DNA of 64,000 nt from Pectobacterium parmentieri (GCF_001742145.1 NZ_CP015749.1:1860001-1924000), one strand, 5' to 3'; shown: positions 18,796 to 29,673, counted from the stretch's first letter. Notes: generated from the sequence alone by a model not told the origin. Numbers and translations are program-made.

Positions 18796-18915
18796 ATGTT
18801 TTTACTCATTATATTTATCGTACTTATTGCTATTGCGGCATACGCTATTTTTCGTCATTGTAAAACCAGAAACTCACATAAATTGGGGGTGAATAACCGC
18901 TCAAGAAAACGTTAG
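18796..18915 (+). CDS. Small single-pass membrane protein (39 aa)
   Basis: The reading frame starts MFLLIIFIVLIAIAAYAIFR and ends in a basic tail with several Lys/Arg (…NNRSRKR). It thus has a clean N-terminal membrane helix (about 2-19) and positive cytoplasmic tail. This is the shape of the many small membrane proteins of enterobacteria. The ribosome-binding site is only moderate (GAGA about eight bases upstream). It is single, between yecM and argS. Function unknown. The coherent helix-plus-basic-tail layout in an AT-rich region argues for a real gene, but not strongly. Confidence 0.5.
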   Translation: MFLLIIFIVLIAIAAYAIFRHCKTRNSHKLGVNNRSRKR

Positions 18916-19073
18916 GATTGCGATTTTATTTATTTTCATTCTACCTAACGTTACATTTTATTTCTTTTTCGTGCTCTCCTTATCTATTGTTTTCATATCA
19001 TTCCCCCCTTTTTTCATCTCCCGCTCGGCAGTCATTTTTCATCGGAATCTCTCTCTGTCCCCCCGCCCGTCTG

Positions 19074-19102
19074 CTGACGAGGAAAGGCAAATATGGTATA
19101 AG
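19074..19102 (+). promoter_or_regulatory. Sigma70 promoter of argS
   Basis: CTGACG (19074-19079), 17-bp spacer and TATAAG (19097-19102), about 31 bases upstream of the argS GTG. Confidence 0.65.
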
Positions 19103-19133
19103 CAGGGCTTGATTTTTTATTTAAGGTAAACCG

Positions 19134-20864
19134 GTGAATATTCAGGCTCTTCTCTCCGAAAAAGTCAGCCAGGCGTTAACCGCCGCAGGCGCGCCAGCAG
19201 ACAGCGAAGCTCAGATCCGTCAGTCGGCAAAAGCACAGTTTGGTGATTACCAGGCTAATGGCGTCATGGCCGTGGCAAAGAAACTGGGCATGCCACCGCG
19301 ACAATTGGCTGAAAAAGTCGTCCAGCTTTTAGCGCTGGAGGGCATTGCGGAAAAAACAGAAATCGCAGGCCCGGGATTTATTAATATTTTTCTCGATAAG
19401 CAGTGGGTTGCGAGCCAGGTTGAGAATGCCCTGAATGCACCAAAACTGGGTTTAACGCCCGTTGAGCCACAAACGATCGTGATTGACTACTCCGCCCCCA
19501 ACGTCGCGAAGGAAATGCACGTCGGCCACCTGCGCTCAACCATTATTGGTGATGCTGCCGCCCGCACGCTGGCATTTTTAGGCCACGACGTTATTCGCGC
19601 TAACCACGTCGGTGATTGGGGTACGCAGTTCGGCATGCTGATTGCTTACCTCGAAAAAATGCAAAACGAAAGTGCCAACGAGATGGATCTATCCGATCTT
19701 GAAGCGTTTTATCGTGAAGCAAAGAAACACTACGACGAAGATGCTGATTTCGCCGAGCGCGCACGCGGTTACGTAGTGAAATTGCAGGGTGGTGATGAAT
19801 ATTGCCGTCAGATGTGGCGCAAACTCGTCGATATCACCATGACGCAGAACCAGATCAACTATGAACGCCTCAATGTCACGCTGACCAAGCAGGATGTGAT
19901 GGGTGAAAGCCTGTATAACAACATGCTGCCGGGCATCGTTGCCGATCTGAAAGCAAAAGGTTTAGCAGTTGAAAGCGAAGGCGCAACGGTGGTTTTCCTT
20001 GATGAATATAAAAACAAGGAAGGCGAACCAATGGGCGTCATCATCCAGAAAAAGGATGGCGGCTACCTCTACACCACGACAGATATCGCTTGTGCCAAAT
20101 ACCGTTATGAGACCCTGAACGCCGATCGTGTGCTTTACTACATCGATTCTCGCCAGCATCAGCATTTGATGCAAGCCTGGACCATCGTGCGTAAAGCGGG
20201 CTACGTACCTGATTCTGTCAGCCTTGAACACCATATGTTTGGCATGATGCTGGGCAAAGACGGTAAGCCATTCAAAACGCGTGCCGGTGGAACGATTAAA
20301 CTGTCCGAACTGTTGGACGAAGCCTACGATCGCGCACTGAAACTCATCGCGGACAAAAATCCACAGATGGAAAGCGACGAATTAGCAGCGTTGGCGAAAG
20401 TGGTTTCTATCGGCGCAATTAAATACGCCGACCTATCGAAAAGCCGTACCACGGACTACGTTTTTGATTGGGACAACATGCTGGCGTTTGAAGGCAACAC
20501 GGCACCGTATATGCAATACGCTTATACCCGTGTCGCGTCCATTTTCAAACGCGCGGGAATACAGGAAGACACCTTAACGCAGCCGATTACGCTGAGCGAT
20601 GAGCGCGAATTTGCGCTTGCCACACGCCTACTGCAATTTGAAGAAACCATCACCTCCGTCGCCCGTGAAGGCACACCGCATGTGATGTGTAGCTACCTGT
20701 ACGATCTGGCCGGCCTGTTCTCTGGCTTCTACGAGCACTGTCCGATTCTCAATGCCGAAACTGACGACGTGCGTCAGAGCCGTCTGAGACTGGCGCTGCT
20801 TACGGCAAAAACGCTGAAGCAAGGTCTGGACACATTGGGTATCGAAACCGTCGAGAAGATGTAA
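19134..20864 (+). CDS. argS: Arginyl-tRNA synthetase
   Basis: Class I synthetase that charges tRNA-Arg, requiring the tRNA for arginine activation. 576 aa, starting with GTG ([11 protein letters not shown]), as in E. coli in length and start. The N-terminal Arg-tRNA synthetase domain (about 1-110) is followed by the catalytic core with the HVGH variant of the HIGH motif ([11 protein letters not shown]) and the [16 protein letters not shown] region. The C-terminal DALR anticodon-binding domain ends the protein. It is monocistronic, with its own promoter and terminator. Confidence 0.98.
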   Translation: MNIQALLSEKVSQALTAAGAPADSEAQIRQSAKAQFGDYQANGVMAVAKKLGMPPRQLAEKVVQLLALEGIAEKTEIAGPGFINIFLDKQWVASQVENALNAPKLGLTPVEPQTIVIDYSAPNVAKEMHVGHLRSTIIGDAAARTLAFLGHDVIRANHVGDWGTQFGMLIAYLEKMQNESANEMDLSDLEAFYREAKKHYDEDADFAERARGYVVKLQGGDEYCRQMWRKLVDITMTQNQINYERLNVTLTKQDVMGESLYNNMLPGIVADLKAKGLAVESEGATVVFLDEYKNKEGEPMGVIIQKKDGGYLYTTTDIACAKYRYETLNADRVLYYIDSRQHQHLMQAWTIVRKAGYVPDSVSLEHHMFGMMLGKDGKPFKTRAGGTIKLSELLDEAYDRALKLIADKNPQMESDELAALAKVVSIGAIKYADLSKSRTTDYVFDWDNMLAFEGNTAPYMQYAYTRVASIFKRAGIQEDTLTQPITLSDEREFALATRLLQFEETITSVAREGTPHVMCSYLYDLAGLFSGFYEHCPILNAETDDVRQSRLRLALLTAKTLKQGLDTLGIETVEKM

Positions 20865-20904
20865 TTCGTCTCTCGACTGAAAATTTATTCATCACCTGAA
20901 AACA

Positions 20905-20939
20905 AAAACGCCATGAGTGCAGAACCCATGGCGTTTTTT
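20905..20939. terminator. Bidirectional terminator between argS and murJ
   Basis: AAAAACGCCATG (20905-20916) and CATGGCGTTTTT (20928-20939) form a 12-bp stem with A/T tracts on both sides, serving the convergent argS and murJ genes. Confidence 0.88.
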
Positions 20940-20964
20940 ATTCTGCAACGATTTATTTACCTTG

Positions 20965-22500
20965 TTACACGCTACGGCGGGCAAAATCCCGAGGTCGGAA
21001 TCCCAACAGTGCCAACGTGGCAAAATAGGACCCCGCCCCCGCGACCACTACCAGCAGCAATCGCAGGATGCGCATCGTCATATTGCCGTCATCCCACGCG
21101 GGCATCCACCACAGCATCCCCAGTAAAACCAACGACATCACGATAACAGCGGCCAGCAGGCGAACCAGAAAACCCCGCCAACCCGGAAGGGGTTGGAAAA
21201 TATCCTGTTTACGCAGTTGCCAATACAGCAGCGCTGCATTCAGGCAAGAAGCCAAGCCAATGGACAGCGCCAGCCCCGCATGTTGCAGCGGGCCAATAAA
21301 GATCAGGTTCATAATTTGCGTCAGAATCAGCGTGACCATCGCGATTTTTACCGGCGTCTTGATGTCCTGCCGAGAATAAAAGCCGGGTACCAAGACTTTG
21401 ACGACTATCAACCCCATCAATCCAACCGAGTAGGCAACCAGCGCGCGCTGAGTCATCAGTGCATCAAAAGCGCTAAATTTGCCGTACTGGAACAGCGAAA
21501 CCGTTAACGGTTTCGCCAAAATACCTAATGCTACCGCACTCGGCAGCGCCAGCAGAAAACACAGTCGGAGCCCCCAATCCATCAGGCGGGAATACTCATC
21601 TTGATTGCCACTGGCAAAACTTTTCGCCAGCGACGGAAGTAAGATCGTCCCTAACGCTACACCCAACACGCCGGAAGGAAATTCCATCAGACGATCGGCG
21701 TAATACATCCATGATACCGCTCCTTCGCTGAGGAAAGACGCAAAAATGGTGTTGATGATCAGCGAAATTTGGCTCACCGACACGCCTAAAACCGCAGGTC
21801 CCATCAACTTCATGACTCGCCAGACGCTCGGGTCACGCCATTTCAGGCGCGGCAACACCAGCATGCCAATCTTTTTCAGATGTGGCAGTTGATAGCCAAG
21901 TTGTAGTAAGCCGCCAACCAACACCGCCCAAGCCAGCGCCATCACAGGAGGATTAAAATATGGCGCGGCAAACAGCGAGAAGCCAATCATGCTGACGTTA
22001 AGCAGCGTCGGCGCAAACGCTGGCACCGAGAAACGGTTCCACGTGTTCAGCACCGAACCGACCATGGAGGTCAGAGAGATCAGCAGGATATAGGGAAACG
22101 TGACTCTTAATAGATTAGAGGTCAGCTCAAAGCGTTCAGGCGTCGCGGCAAAACCGGGGGCAGTGACCATAATAACCCAGGGGGCGGCGACCATCCCCGC
22201 TACGGTAACCAACGCCAGAATCAGCGTCAGCATACCGGAAACATAAGCGAGGAACGTTCGCGTAGCCTCATCGCCCTGCTGGCTTTTATATTCGGCCAGA
22301 ATCGGCACGAACGCCTGTGAGAATGCGCCCTCCGCGAAAATACGGCGGAGCAGGTTGGGGAGTTTGAACGCCACAAAGAAGGCATCCGTCGCCATGCCTG
22401 CACCAAAAATGCGGGCGACGATAGCATCGCGCACAAACCCTAATACGCGCGATAACATGGTCATGGAACTGACGGCAGCCAGTGATTTAAGTAAATTCAT
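20965..22500 (-). CDS. murJ: Lipid II flippase MurJ
   Basis: Inner-membrane MOP-superfamily flippase that moves lipid II to the periplasmic face for peptidoglycan synthesis; essential in E. coli. 511 aa with about 14 hydrophobic segments. Family motifs are visible: [23 protein letters not shown] near the N-terminus (read in parts), [16 protein letters not shown] with the essential arginines, and [20 protein letters not shown]. It is adjacent to mviM as in E. coli. It is convergent with argS, a junction different from E. coli. Confidence 0.97.
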   Translation of the reverse strand: MNLLKSLAAVSSMTMLSRVLGFVRDAIVARIFGAGMATDAFFVAFKLPNLLRRIFAEGAFSQAFVPILAEYKSQQGDEATRTFLAYVSGMLTLILALVTVAGMVAAPWVIMVTAPGFAATPERFELTSNLLRVTFPYILLISLTSMVGSVLNTWNRFSVPAFAPTLLNVSMIGFSLFAAPYFNPPVMALAWAVLVGGLLQLGYQLPHLKKIGMLVLPRLKWRDPSVWRVMKLMGPAVLGVSVSQISLIINTIFASFLSEGAVSWMYYADRLMEFPSGVLGVALGTILLPSLAKSFASGNQDEYSRLMDWGLRLCFLLALPSAVALGILAKPLTVSLFQYGKFSAFDALMTQRALVAYSVGLMGLIVVKVLVPGFYSRQDIKTPVKIAMVTLILTQIMNLIFIGPLQHAGLALSIGLASCLNAALLYWQLRKQDIFQPLPGWRGFLVRLLAAVIVMSLVLLGMLWWMPAWDDGNMTMRILRLLLVVVAGAGSYFATLALLGFRPRDFARRSV

Positions 22501-22627
22501 CCGATTATGTTCTGAACGGTTCAGGAGTGATTATTGACCCGTCGAGGTCATCCTGATTGCGAGGTGCGACTAGTCTACGCATTGCGCGTGTAATAGCTAC
22601 CGAACATTGTCATAACCGTTGAACTTT

Positions 22628-23593
22628 TCAGCTTTTTCTCAGCAATTTCTCAATCATACGCTGGGACAGTAACGCCTGATTACCTGACGTTTCCGCTGGT
22701 TTCCGTTGCTCAATCGCCGTCATGAAATGATGCACGGCACCGACAAACCCGCGTTGTTCTAGCGTAGTTTGCCAGGATGGCACCGCTGGGGTGAACGTCA
22801 TCCCTTCACGATCTTCACGCCATCCACGCATCTCATCGACTTGATATAGGTTCCCTTTGGCGACAGCCTGAACCCATTCCCGCTGGCTACCGGCCTGACG
22901 ATGCATACTGGTCGTCACCTGACAGTTGCCACTCTGGAAATGATGCTCGGCATACAACAATTGGCCGTCCGCATTGGCATGCAGAACACCATCGTTCAAT
23001 TCGGCATCACCTCCTGCCAGCCATAGCGCAGTATCCACCACATGCAGATAGTCATCCAGTAAGGTAAAACGCACATCCTGTGGCCCGACGCTATCAATTC
23101 GGTGTTTATCCATACGCAAAGAGGCGGGTTGATCCAACCGCTGTTTTAGCTGCTGATAACAAGGGGCAAAACGGCGATTGAAACCGACCATCAAAATTTT
23201 TTGTTGTTGCTCCGCCAATTCGACCAACGCTTCCGCCTGTTCCAGCGTCTCTGCCAGCGGTTTATCCACATAAACATCGACGCCCGCCTTAAGCAGTTGA
23301 CTCACCACGGAAAAATGACTCGCGGTGCTGCTATGAACGAAAACCGCATCACAGTGTGCCGCTAACGCATCCAACGCAGAGAAACTCGTCATCCGATAGT
23401 GCTGGCAAATCCGCTGCGTTTTTTGCTGGTCGGGAGAATAAGCACCAACCAGTTCCCAGCGCTCAGCTTGACTGAGAATCGGCAAATAGGCTTTCTGCGC
23501 GATAGATCCCAGCCCGACAACACCAATACGCGGGCGTCGGGTGGATACGGTAGATTCTGCGACACGTTCCACAGAGGGTAACTGAGGCTTCAT
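22628..23593 (-). CDS. mviM: Gfo/Idh/MocA-family oxidoreductase MviM
   Basis: NAD(P)-dependent sugar-dehydrogenase-like protein; substrate unknown. 321 aa. N-terminal Rossmann fold with GVVGLGSIAQKAYLP (about 24-38), the VYVDKPLAETLEQA stretch carrying the family EKP-like Lys, then the C-terminal alpha/beta domain. GGGAGA supports the start. An N-terminal extension of about 20 residues before the Rossmann core (KPQLPSVERVAEST) is longer than in E. coli. It lies between yceH and murJ, as in E. coli. Confidence 0.93.
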   Translation of the reverse strand: MKPQLPSVERVAESTVSTRRPRIGVVGLGSIAQKAYLPILSQAERWELVGAYSPDQQKTQRICQHYRMTSFSALDALAAHCDAVFVHSSTASHFSVVSQLLKAGVDVYVDKPLAETLEQAEALVELAEQQQKILMVGFNRRFAPCYQQLKQRLDQPASLRMDKHRIDSVGPQDVRFTLLDDYLHVVDTALWLAGGDAELNDGVLHANADGQLLYAEHHFQSGNCQVTTSMHRQAGSQREWVQAVAKGNLYQVDEMRGWREDREGMTFTPAVPSWQTTLEQRGFVGAVHHFMTAIEQRKPAETSGNQALLSQRMIEKLLRKS

Positions 23594-23621
23594 GGCTGGT
23601 ATTCTCCCTGGTACAAATTCA

Positions 23622-24263
23622 TTACGCTAACAGCGCGGCAAGCTGGCGTTTGAGTTCAGCAACCTCTTTTTCTAACGCCTCAACCCGCTCGGTAAGTAGA
23701 AGCGAATTGTCGCTCGCGCTTTCTTCCCCAGGAGGCGCTATATCACTGACCTCACCGCTGAAAAGATGCTGATAGCGGCTTTCCCGTTTACCCGCTTCCC
23801 GCGCAAGCCTTACGACAAACGGCCCGTCATCACGCCGTTGCAGTTGTTCAAGGGTGGACTCAGCTTCGCCAACATCTGAAAAATCATACAATCGGGCAGC
23901 ACGCGTACGCAGTTCGCCCGGAGTCTGTGAGCCACGGAGCAAAAGCGTGGTTACCAGCGCGACTTCCGCAGGAGAGAGTTTCAGGTCGCCAAATTCAGAA
24001 TTACAAAAACGATGTTCGTATTTCACAACGCGGTTACCAAAGCCACTGAGCGTACGTAGAAAATGCTTTTTCACGAGCAAATCCAACGTTTGCTGCACCT
24101 CACTTTCGCTCAGCTCCATCACGGGTTCGCGGTTGGTTTTCTGATTGCAGGCCGTGGTGATGCCGTTTAACGACATAGGGTATTGATCCGGCGTGGTGAC
24201 TTGCTTTTCCAACATACAGCCGATCACGCGGGCTTCACGAGCATCCAATTGGTATTTCATCAT
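23622..24263 (-). CDS. yceH: YceH family protein (DUF480)
   Basis: Conserved proteobacterial protein with two winged-helix domains and unknown function. 213 aa, or 212 if the second of two adjacent Met codons is used. The N-terminal family block is [20 protein letters not shown], followed by [23 protein letters not shown]. The last ~35 residues form a short coiled coil ([20 protein letters not shown]). It is transcribed after rimJ with a 6-bp gap and before mviM, so rimJ-yceH-mviM-murJ looks like one operon. Confidence 0.95.
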   Translation of the reverse strand: MMKYQLDAREARVIGCMLEKQVTTPDQYPMSLNGITTACNQKTNREPVMELSESEVQQTLDLLVKKHFLRTLSGFGNRVVKYEHRFCNSEFGDLKLSPAEVALVTTLLLRGSQTPGELRTRAARLYDFSDVGEAESTLEQLQRRDDGPFVVRLAREAGKRESRYQHLFSGEVSDIAPPGEESASDNSLLLTERVEALEKEVAELKRQLAALLA

Positions 24264-24269
24264 TATTCC

Positions 24270-24854
24270 TTAACGCGGAGATTTCCACTCGACGTTAGTC
24301 AGCGCGGTTAATACATGATCCTGCCATTTGCCATCAATCAGCAGATAGTCTTTCGCATAACCTTCGCGTTCAAAACCCAAACGCGTCAATAAATTCCCAC
24401 TACGCTGGTTATGCGGCATATAGTTAGCCATGATGCGATGCATATGCTGTTGGCGCTGCATATAACGCAGTGCCGACTGCAACGCTTCATACATCAGCCC
24501 CTGCCCCTGCCATTTTTGACCGAGGGAATAGCCCAGATAGCAGGCGTGGAACGACCCCCGTAGCACGTTGCTAAAATTAGCCACACCACACACTTCGTTT
24601 TCATTCGGATCCAACAGGAGGAAGTAATAGGCGCTGCCCTGCTTATGCATGTCGTTAATCACGCTCAACCGCGCCTGCCAGCCTGATGGGTAACAATGGC
24701 TCGCATCCCTCACGGGTTCCCATGGTTTGAGGAAATCACGATTCTCAGAATAGTATTCAGCCAGGCGCCATGCATCGCGTTCATGGGCCAGACGCACCAC
24801 CAGCCTGTCGGTTGTCAACTGCACTCTTGCTGGCGTTGAACGATAGCCAAACAT
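24270..24854 (-). CDS. rimJ: Ribosomal protein S5-alanine N-acetyltransferase RimJ
   Basis: GNAT acetyltransferase that acetylates the N-terminal alanine of ribosomal protein S5 and contributes to 30S assembly. 194 aa. The GNAT core shows [18 protein letters not shown] at the N-terminus, a [18 protein letters not shown] acetyl-CoA-binding loop, and the typical [18 protein letters not shown] end. It is the first gene of a likely rimJ-yceH-mviM-murJ operon, divergent from mdtH. Confidence 0.96.
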   Translation of the reverse strand: MFGYRSTPARVQLTTDRLVVRLAHERDAWRLAEYYSENRDFLKPWEPVRDASHCYPSGWQARLSVINDMHKQGSAYYFLLLDPNENEVCGVANFSNVLRGSFHACYLGYSLGQKWQGQGLMYEALQSALRYMQRQQHMHRIMANYMPHNQRSGNLLTRLGFEREGYAKDYLLIDGKWQDHVLTALTNVEWKSPR

Positions 24855-25169
24855 TTTTCCCCCTACTTCTCCATGTTATCGATAAGTAAAATTCATCGGC
24901 ATCAAAAAAATCGCTATTCTACACAAGCACAAAATATCGGTATTTCCGATAATCCTTACTATAACCACATAAATTCATAGACGTAAAACCCCCATCGCCG
25001 AGTTATTGCGCAATTGAATCAGGAAAGCGATTTTTTCTCACTAAAATGCTACTCGCATAACGTTAAATCGATAAAAAAATATTATCCAACAATAGGCTAT
25101 ACCAAAGTCGAATTAGAGTACAAAATAGTCACGTCTGTTATTTTCCTTCTTTTTTCGTTGTGGTGAAAC
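24855..25169. other. Divergent intergenic region rimJ / mdtH
   Basis: 315 AT-rich bases between divergently transcribed genes, presumably holding both promoters. I could not pick out a convincing -35/-10 pair, operator or small gene. Confidence 0.5.
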
Positions 25170-26375
25170 ATGCCTCTGATGTCGCAAGCTCGGAGCTTGG
25201 GTAAATATTTTTTATTACTAGATAATATGCTGGTGGTTTTAGGGTTCTTCGTGGTTTTCCCCCTTATTTCCATTCGTTTTGTCGACGATCTCGGCTGGGC
25301 TGCATTATTGGTCGGCATCGCCCTGGGATTGCGCCAGTTTATTCAGCAAGGGCTCGGTATTTTCGGCGGGGCTATTGCCGATCGGTTTGGTGCCAAGCCG
25401 ATGATTATTACCGGGATGCTGCTACGCGCCTCCGGTTTTGTGTTCATGGCAATTGCCGACGAACCCTGGCTGCTCTGGTTGTCTTGTGCGCTATCCGGTC
25501 TCGGTGGCACGTTATTCGATCCCCCGCGTACCGCGCTGGTGATCAAACTAATTCGTCCGCAGGAACGCGGTCGTTTCTATTCGCTGTTGATGATGCAAGA
25601 CAGCGCGGGTGCTGTTATCGGCGCTCTCATCGGCAGTTGGTTGCTTCAGTACGATTTCGAGATTGTCTGTTGGGCGGGGGCCGTCATCTTCGTGCTTGCG
25701 GCTGCGCTCAATGCCTGGCTGCTGCCAGCCTATCGCATTTCGACGGTAAGAACGCCGATCGGGGAAGGCCTGATGCGCGTGATCCGCGATCGCCGTTTCC
25801 TGATGTACGTATTAACGCTGACGGGCTACTACATGCTGGCCGTGCAGGTGCTGTTGATGCTCCCCATTATGGTCAATCAACTCGCCGGAACGCCGTCTGC
25901 CGTGAAATGGATGTATGCTATTGAAGCGACGCTGTCTCTGACGCTGCTTTATCCTATCGCCCGCTGGAGCGAGAAACACTTCCGGCTGGAACAGCGCCTG
26001 ATGGCAGGGCTTTTTATCATGTCCGTCAGCATGTTTCCGATCGGAATGACGACGGAACTTCAAACCCTGTTGATGCTTATCAGCCTGTTTTACATCGGCT
26101 CGATTATCGCCGAACCCGCGCGTGAAACCTTGAGTGCCTCACTGGCAGATTCCCGAGCCAGAGGCAGCTATATGGGGTTCAGTCGGCTTGGCCTAGCGCT
26201 AGGTGGCGCGATTGGCTACAGCGGCGGCGGCTGGCTGTTTGATACCGGCCATGCGCTGAATCAACCGGAGCTACCGTGGTTCATGCTCGGCACCATCGGG
26301 CTCCTGACGTTAGCCGCACTGTACTGGCAGTTCAACCAACGTCGTATCGAACCAGCAATGTTAGGTGGTCATTAG
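25170..26375 (+). CDS. mdtH: Multidrug efflux MFS transporter MdtH
   Basis: Proton-driven major facilitator superfamily exporter; overexpression in E. coli gives modest quinolone resistance. 401 aa with 12 predicted membrane helices. The MFS motif A loop [12 protein letters not shown] lies between helices 2 and 3, and [26 protein letters not shown] is strongly conserved with E. coli. The start is supported by alignment of [16 protein letters not shown] with E. coli; the Shine-Dalgarno is weak. A CCGACGAG/CTCGTCGG hairpin (26387-26408) follows the stop. Confidence 0.95.
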   Translation: MPLMSQARSLGKYFLLLDNMLVVLGFFVVFPLISIRFVDDLGWAALLVGIALGLRQFIQQGLGIFGGAIADRFGAKPMIITGMLLRASGFVFMAIADEPWLLWLSCALSGLGGTLFDPPRTALVIKLIRPQERGRFYSLLMMQDSAGAVIGALIGSWLLQYDFEIVCWAGAVIFVLAAALNAWLLPAYRISTVRTPIGEGLMRVIRDRRFLMYVLTLTGYYMLAVQVLLMLPIMVNQLAGTPSAVKWMYAIEATLSLTLLYPIARWSEKHFRLEQRLMAGLFIMSVSMFPIGMTTELQTLLMLISLFYIGSIIAEPARETLSASLADSRARGSYMGFSRLGLALGGAIGYSGGGWLFDTGHALNQPELPWFMLGTIGLLTLAALYWQFNQRRIEPAMLGGH

Positions 26376-26386
26376 TTTGAATATTG

Positions 26387-26408
26387 CCGACGAGTTTGCC
26401 CTCGTCGG
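26387..26408 (+). terminator. Stem-loop after mdtH
   Basis: Perfect 8-bp stem with a 6-base loop, 12 bases after the mdtH stop. No strong T-run, so terminator activity is uncertain. Confidence 0.45.
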
Positions 26409-26556
26409 TAAAGCCCTTCTATACTTTCCTAATACATTCAAACCATTGTTTCGTCGCGAGCCTTCTCGCACACTCAATTTATCTTGTTTGATGATGGGTT
26501 ACGCACGTGGTCGCACTGCGACCTTTGTCTATACCTTGTAATTTAGGAGACGACGT

Positions 26557-27204
26557 ATGAAGCTCTACATTTACGATCACTGTCCCTACTGCGTTAAAGC
26601 ACGCATGATCTTCGGCCTGAAAAATATCCCCGTCGAACTGCAAATATTAGCGAACGACGACGCTGCGACGCCAGAGCGACTGATCGGCCAGAAAATGGTG
26701 CCCATTCTGCAAAAAGATGATGGCAGCTACATGCCAGAAAGCATGGACATCGTGCATTTCATCGATAATTACGACCGCAAGCCGCTGCTGACGGGTTCAA
26801 CCAATCCAGCAATCTCTGCTTGGCTACGCAAAGTTACGGAATATACACCACGTCTGATTATTCCCCGCTTTGCTCAGGCAGCCTTTGAAGAGTTTGCCTC
26901 CGCTCCTGCCCGACAATATTTTATTAATAAGAAAGAAGCTCAGCTCGGTAATTTTGCTGACCACCTGAGTCATTCTCAGGGGCTGATTAAGAAATTGAAC
27001 CATGATTTACAGGATCTTGATCCGCTGATTGCTCAGCCGAACGCCTGTAACGGCGTGTTATCAACGGATGACATCGATCTCTTCCCACTGCTCCGTTCAC
27101 TGTCTATCGTTGCGGGCGTTACGCCACCTTCTCGCGTTGCGGACTATCGGGATAACATGGCGAAGCAGACGCAGGTAACACTACTCAGCAGCCTGGCAAT
27201 TTAG
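26557..27204 (+). CDS. grxB: Glutaredoxin 2
   Basis: Atypical glutaredoxin with a glutathione-S-transferase-like fold that reduces protein and glutathione mixed disulphides. 215 aa. The thioredoxin domain (about 1-75) carries the active site Cys9-Pro-Tyr-Cys12, and PESMDIVHFID is the glutathione-binding edge. The all-helical C-terminal domain (about 85-215) is full length. AGGAG lies eight bases upstream. It is between mdtH and yceB, as in E. coli. A 9-bp hairpin (27221-27243) follows. Confidence 0.96.
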   Translation: MKLYIYDHCPYCVKARMIFGLKNIPVELQILANDDAATPERLIGQKMVPILQKDDGSYMPESMDIVHFIDNYDRKPLLTGSTNPAISAWLRKVTEYTPRLIIPRFAQAAFEEFASAPARQYFINKKEAQLGNFADHLSHSQGLIKKLNHDLQDLDPLIAQPNACNGVLSTDDIDLFPLLRSLSIVAGVTPPSRVADYRDNMAKQTQVTLLSSLAI

Positions 27205-27220
27205 TCATTCAGTTTTACTC

Positions 27221-27243
27221 CGCCGCTTCGTCCTGAAGCGGCG
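27221..27243 (+). terminator. Stem-loop after grxB
   Basis: CGCCGCTTC and GAAGCGGCG form a perfect 9-bp GC-rich stem with GTCCT loop, 16 bases after the stop, but only a short T stretch follows. Confidence 0.55.
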
Positions 27244-27390
27244 TTATCGACCATTTCAGTGCTATCCTATTGTTTACCCTGCGCATCGAGCGCACGCTGC
27301 TCAAGCGAAATCATGGCTATTTTTCGCATGAATAGACTGCCCAGATAAATAAATTGTGCGCGTAACAAATAGCATTAAGAGGTCAGAATA

Positions 27391-27957
27391 ATGAAAAAAT
27401 CAGGATGGATGGCAGCGGCAGCCGTGCTGCTTGCCTTTACACTCAGCGGCTGTAATAAACTTACCCAATACACGCTCAGTGAACAGGAAGTGAATGAGTA
27501 TCTGCAAAAACACAATGATTACCAGAAACAACTAGGCGTGCCTGGCGTGGTGGATGCACACATCGTTTTAACCGAATTATCCAGCCAGATTGGCCGTGCT
27601 GAACCGGGTAAAGTGACCCTGACGGGTAATGCAAAGGTCGATATTTCCTCTCTGCTGGGTAATCAGGCTGCGGATATGAAGCTTACACTGAAAGCACAGC
27701 CAGTATTTGATAAAGCCCAAGGCGCGATTTATCTGAAGGACATGGAACTGGTTGATTACACTGTGCAGCCAGAGAAAATGCAGACGGTGATGAAAACGCT
27801 GAGCCCTTACCTCAATCAATCGCTAAAAAGCTATTTTGATCAAAAACCGGCTTATGTGCTGAATGCAGATAAGAGTACGACAGAATCGCTGGCGAAGAAG
27901 ATGGCGAAAGGTATCGAAATTAAGCCGGGTCAGATCGTTATCCTGTTTACTGACTGA
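27391..27957 (+). CDS. yceB: Lipoprotein YceB (DUF1439)
   Basis: Predicted lipoprotein of unknown function, 188 aa. The signal peptide ends in lipobox LSGC with acylated Cys21 followed by Asn, so it could go to the outer membrane. The body matches the DUF1439 pattern: EQEVNEYLQKHNDYQKQLG, then beta-strand pairs with VTLTGNAKVDISSLLGNQ, reminiscent of lipid-binding tubular folds. An AAGAGGT Shine-Dalgarno precedes the ATG. It is downstream of grxB, as in E. coli, and convergent with ycdY. Confidence 0.92.
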   Translation: MKKSGWMAAAAVLLAFTLSGCNKLTQYTLSEQEVNEYLQKHNDYQKQLGVPGVVDAHIVLTELSSQIGRAEPGKVTLTGNAKVDISSLLGNQAADMKLTLKAQPVFDKAQGAIYLKDMELVDYTVQPEKMQTVMKTLSPYLNQSLKSYFDQKPAYVLNADKSTTESLAKKMAKGIEIKPGQIVILFTD

Positions 27958-27965
27958 TGTTCACT

Positions 27966-27998
27966 CGCCGATAGCACACACGATGTCTGCTATCGGCG
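27966..27998. terminator. Perfect 11-bp hairpin between convergent yceB and ycdY
   Basis: CGCCGATAGCA (27966-27976) pairs with TGCTATCGGCG (27988-27998) around an 11-base loop. No clear T-run on either side. Confidence 0.5.
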
Positions 27999-28035
27999 CA
28001 CTAGGTTTCATACTGCGGGGTTTCATCTCACCGTA

Positions 28036-28608
28036 TTACTCTTCCGCTTCCGGTTCGTCTTCTTCATTTTCACTCAACTCATCCCGCATGGCTTCCAGCG
28101 CTTCGCGGCACACTATCGCCAGTGTGCGATAAAATGTGGTGGTGGCATGGCTTTCGACTTTCCCGAGAAAACGATCGCTCCACGGTAATAGATATTCATC
28201 AAACAGCGTAATTTGTGCCGCGGTTTCATCTTCTTGTGCCTGATCTTCCAGCCATGACGCCGCCAGCAACAAGCTGCCAAAATGACCCACTGCACCGTCA
28301 TTTAACGGCATGCCGCGCTGTTGCAGAAAGGTACGAATTTCCGCATCATCGGCATCGCTTTCATAGGACGAACGCAACGGCGAAACCGATCCGTTTTCCT
28401 GATCGAATAGCGCCTGATAATCTGCCGCCATTGCGGGCAAATCCAGACCTTTTTGCCACCGCGCTAGCAAGGCATCCTGATCCAGCGGCCAGTGCTGTGC
28501 CAGTTTTCCTTCTTTAATCAGCGCAAATACCGGTGTCAGCAAGGTATCCTGCGGCTGGCGATAAAACAGCGTGCCCAACAGGCGGCACACGATAGAAAAC
28601 TCGTTCAT
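28036..28608 (-). CDS. ycdY: TorD/DmsD-family chaperone YcdY
   Basis: Redox-enzyme-maturation-type chaperone (190 aa). In E. coli it is reported to activate the zinc phosphatase YcdX and to influence swarming. It is all-helical, with TorD-family features: FSIVCRLLGTLFYRQP at the start, DYQALFDQENGSVSPLRSSYES in the centre (read in parts) and a C-terminal acidic tail (SENEEDEPEAEE). It lies 31 bp downstream of ycdX on the same strand, so the phosphatase and its chaperone are one operon. Confidence 0.94.
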   Translation of the reverse strand: MNEFSIVCRLLGTLFYRQPQDTLLTPVFALIKEGKLAQHWPLDQDALLARWQKGLDLPAMAADYQALFDQENGSVSPLRSSYESDADDAEIRTFLQQRGMPLNDGAVGHFGSLLLAASWLEDQAQEDETAAQITLFDEYLLPWSDRFLGKVESHATTTFYRTLAIVCREALEAMRDELSENEEDEPEAEE

Positions 28609-28639
28609 TCATAATCCTATTTATTTTTAAGTGACAACG

Positions 28640-29377
28640 TCACAAATCAACCAGTTCAGCGATTGCAGGCATCCCACGTTGCTCAAGGAAATCCAACACA
28701 CGCCGGGGGCTGACATTTAATATCCGATCCTGCGGGAAGTTCACTTCCTGCAAAATACGTTCACAGTGGGTAAAGTCTCCCAGAGAAAACGCAATATGGG
28801 AATCCGAACCTAAAGAAAGCAACCCACCGGCGTCACGTACCGCTTCAGCAATCGCCCGACAGTTTGGCTCACTACCTTTGCGTGAATGCATGAAAGAAGA
28901 GTTATTCAGCTCTAATGCCACACTGTATTTCGCCGCAGCTTCCGCAATCGCGCGGATATCGACGGGAAACTTCGGGTTACCGGGATGGCTAATGATATGT
29001 GCATCCCCACGCGCCATGGTCGCGATCATTGCAGCAGTATGCGTTTCTTTATCTTGCGGTGGAAAAACCGGTTCATGAAAGCCCGCAATAATCACATCCA
29101 CCTGCTCCAACATAGGTCCGGTGCAATCGATGTCACCTTCGATATTTTTAATATTCGCTTCGATACCGCGCAGAATGCCAACACCATCAACCAACCGCGG
29201 CCAAACGCGCATATTCATGAAGTGCCAATAATGCGGCGCATCTGCCATATCAGGGCCATGATCGGTAATAGCAAACAGGCGGATATTTTTTTGCTGCGCC
29301 TCGGCGATGTAATCGTGCAGGGTACTGTAAGCATGGGTACTGGCAACGGTGTGCATATGTAAATCGACGGGATACAT
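28640..29377 (-). CDS. ycdX: PHP-domain phosphatase YcdX
   Basis: Trinuclear-zinc phosphatase of the PHP family, 245 aa. The metal-binding motifs are visible: [10 protein letters not shown] at the N-terminus, [29 protein letters not shown] and SDSHIAF. CAGGAG lies seven bases before the ATG. It is the first gene of ycdX-ycdY and divergent from tRNA-Ser. Linked to swarming in E. coli; the natural substrate is not settled. Confidence 0.95.
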   Translation of the reverse strand: MYPVDLHMHTVASTHAYSTLHDYIAEAQQKNIRLFAITDHGPDMADAPHYWHFMNMRVWPRLVDGVGILRGIEANIKNIEGDIDCTGPMLEQVDVIIAGFHEPVFPPQDKETHTAAMIATMARGDAHIISHPGNPKFPVDIRAIAEAAAKYSVALELNNSSFMHSRKGSEPNCRAIAEAVRDAGGLLSLGSDSHIAFSLGDFTHCERILQEVNFPQDRILNVSPRRVLDFLEQRGMPAIAELVDL

Positions 29378-29608
29378 AGGTTCTCCTGAGTCAACGTTTA
29401 CCAGTCAGCATACCATTCTCAGGGGTATTCCGCAGCCAGCAGACGAAATTACAACGCATGATTAACACAAATGAAACATTGTGTTTTTGAAACATTGTAC
29501 TTTTGAAACAATGCAGGGGAAATAAACGCGTGCAGGAGCAAAAACGGTGAGCAAAGCAACAAACTGCGTTAACTTTAGCTTATCACGCGCATTGAGTGCA
29601 GAAGTTTG

Positions 29609-29637
29609 TTGACGCTGTTCAGCAATTTCCCTACATT
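29609..29637 (+). promoter_or_regulatory. Promoter of tRNA-Ser with GC-rich discriminator
   Basis: TTGACG (29609-29614), 17-bp spacer, TACATT (29632-29637), then a GC-rich GCGCCG stretch typical of stringently controlled stable RNA promoters. Confidence 0.8.
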
Positions 29638-29673
29638 AGCGCCGTCCGCCGCGATGACATACGGCGAGGCCCC

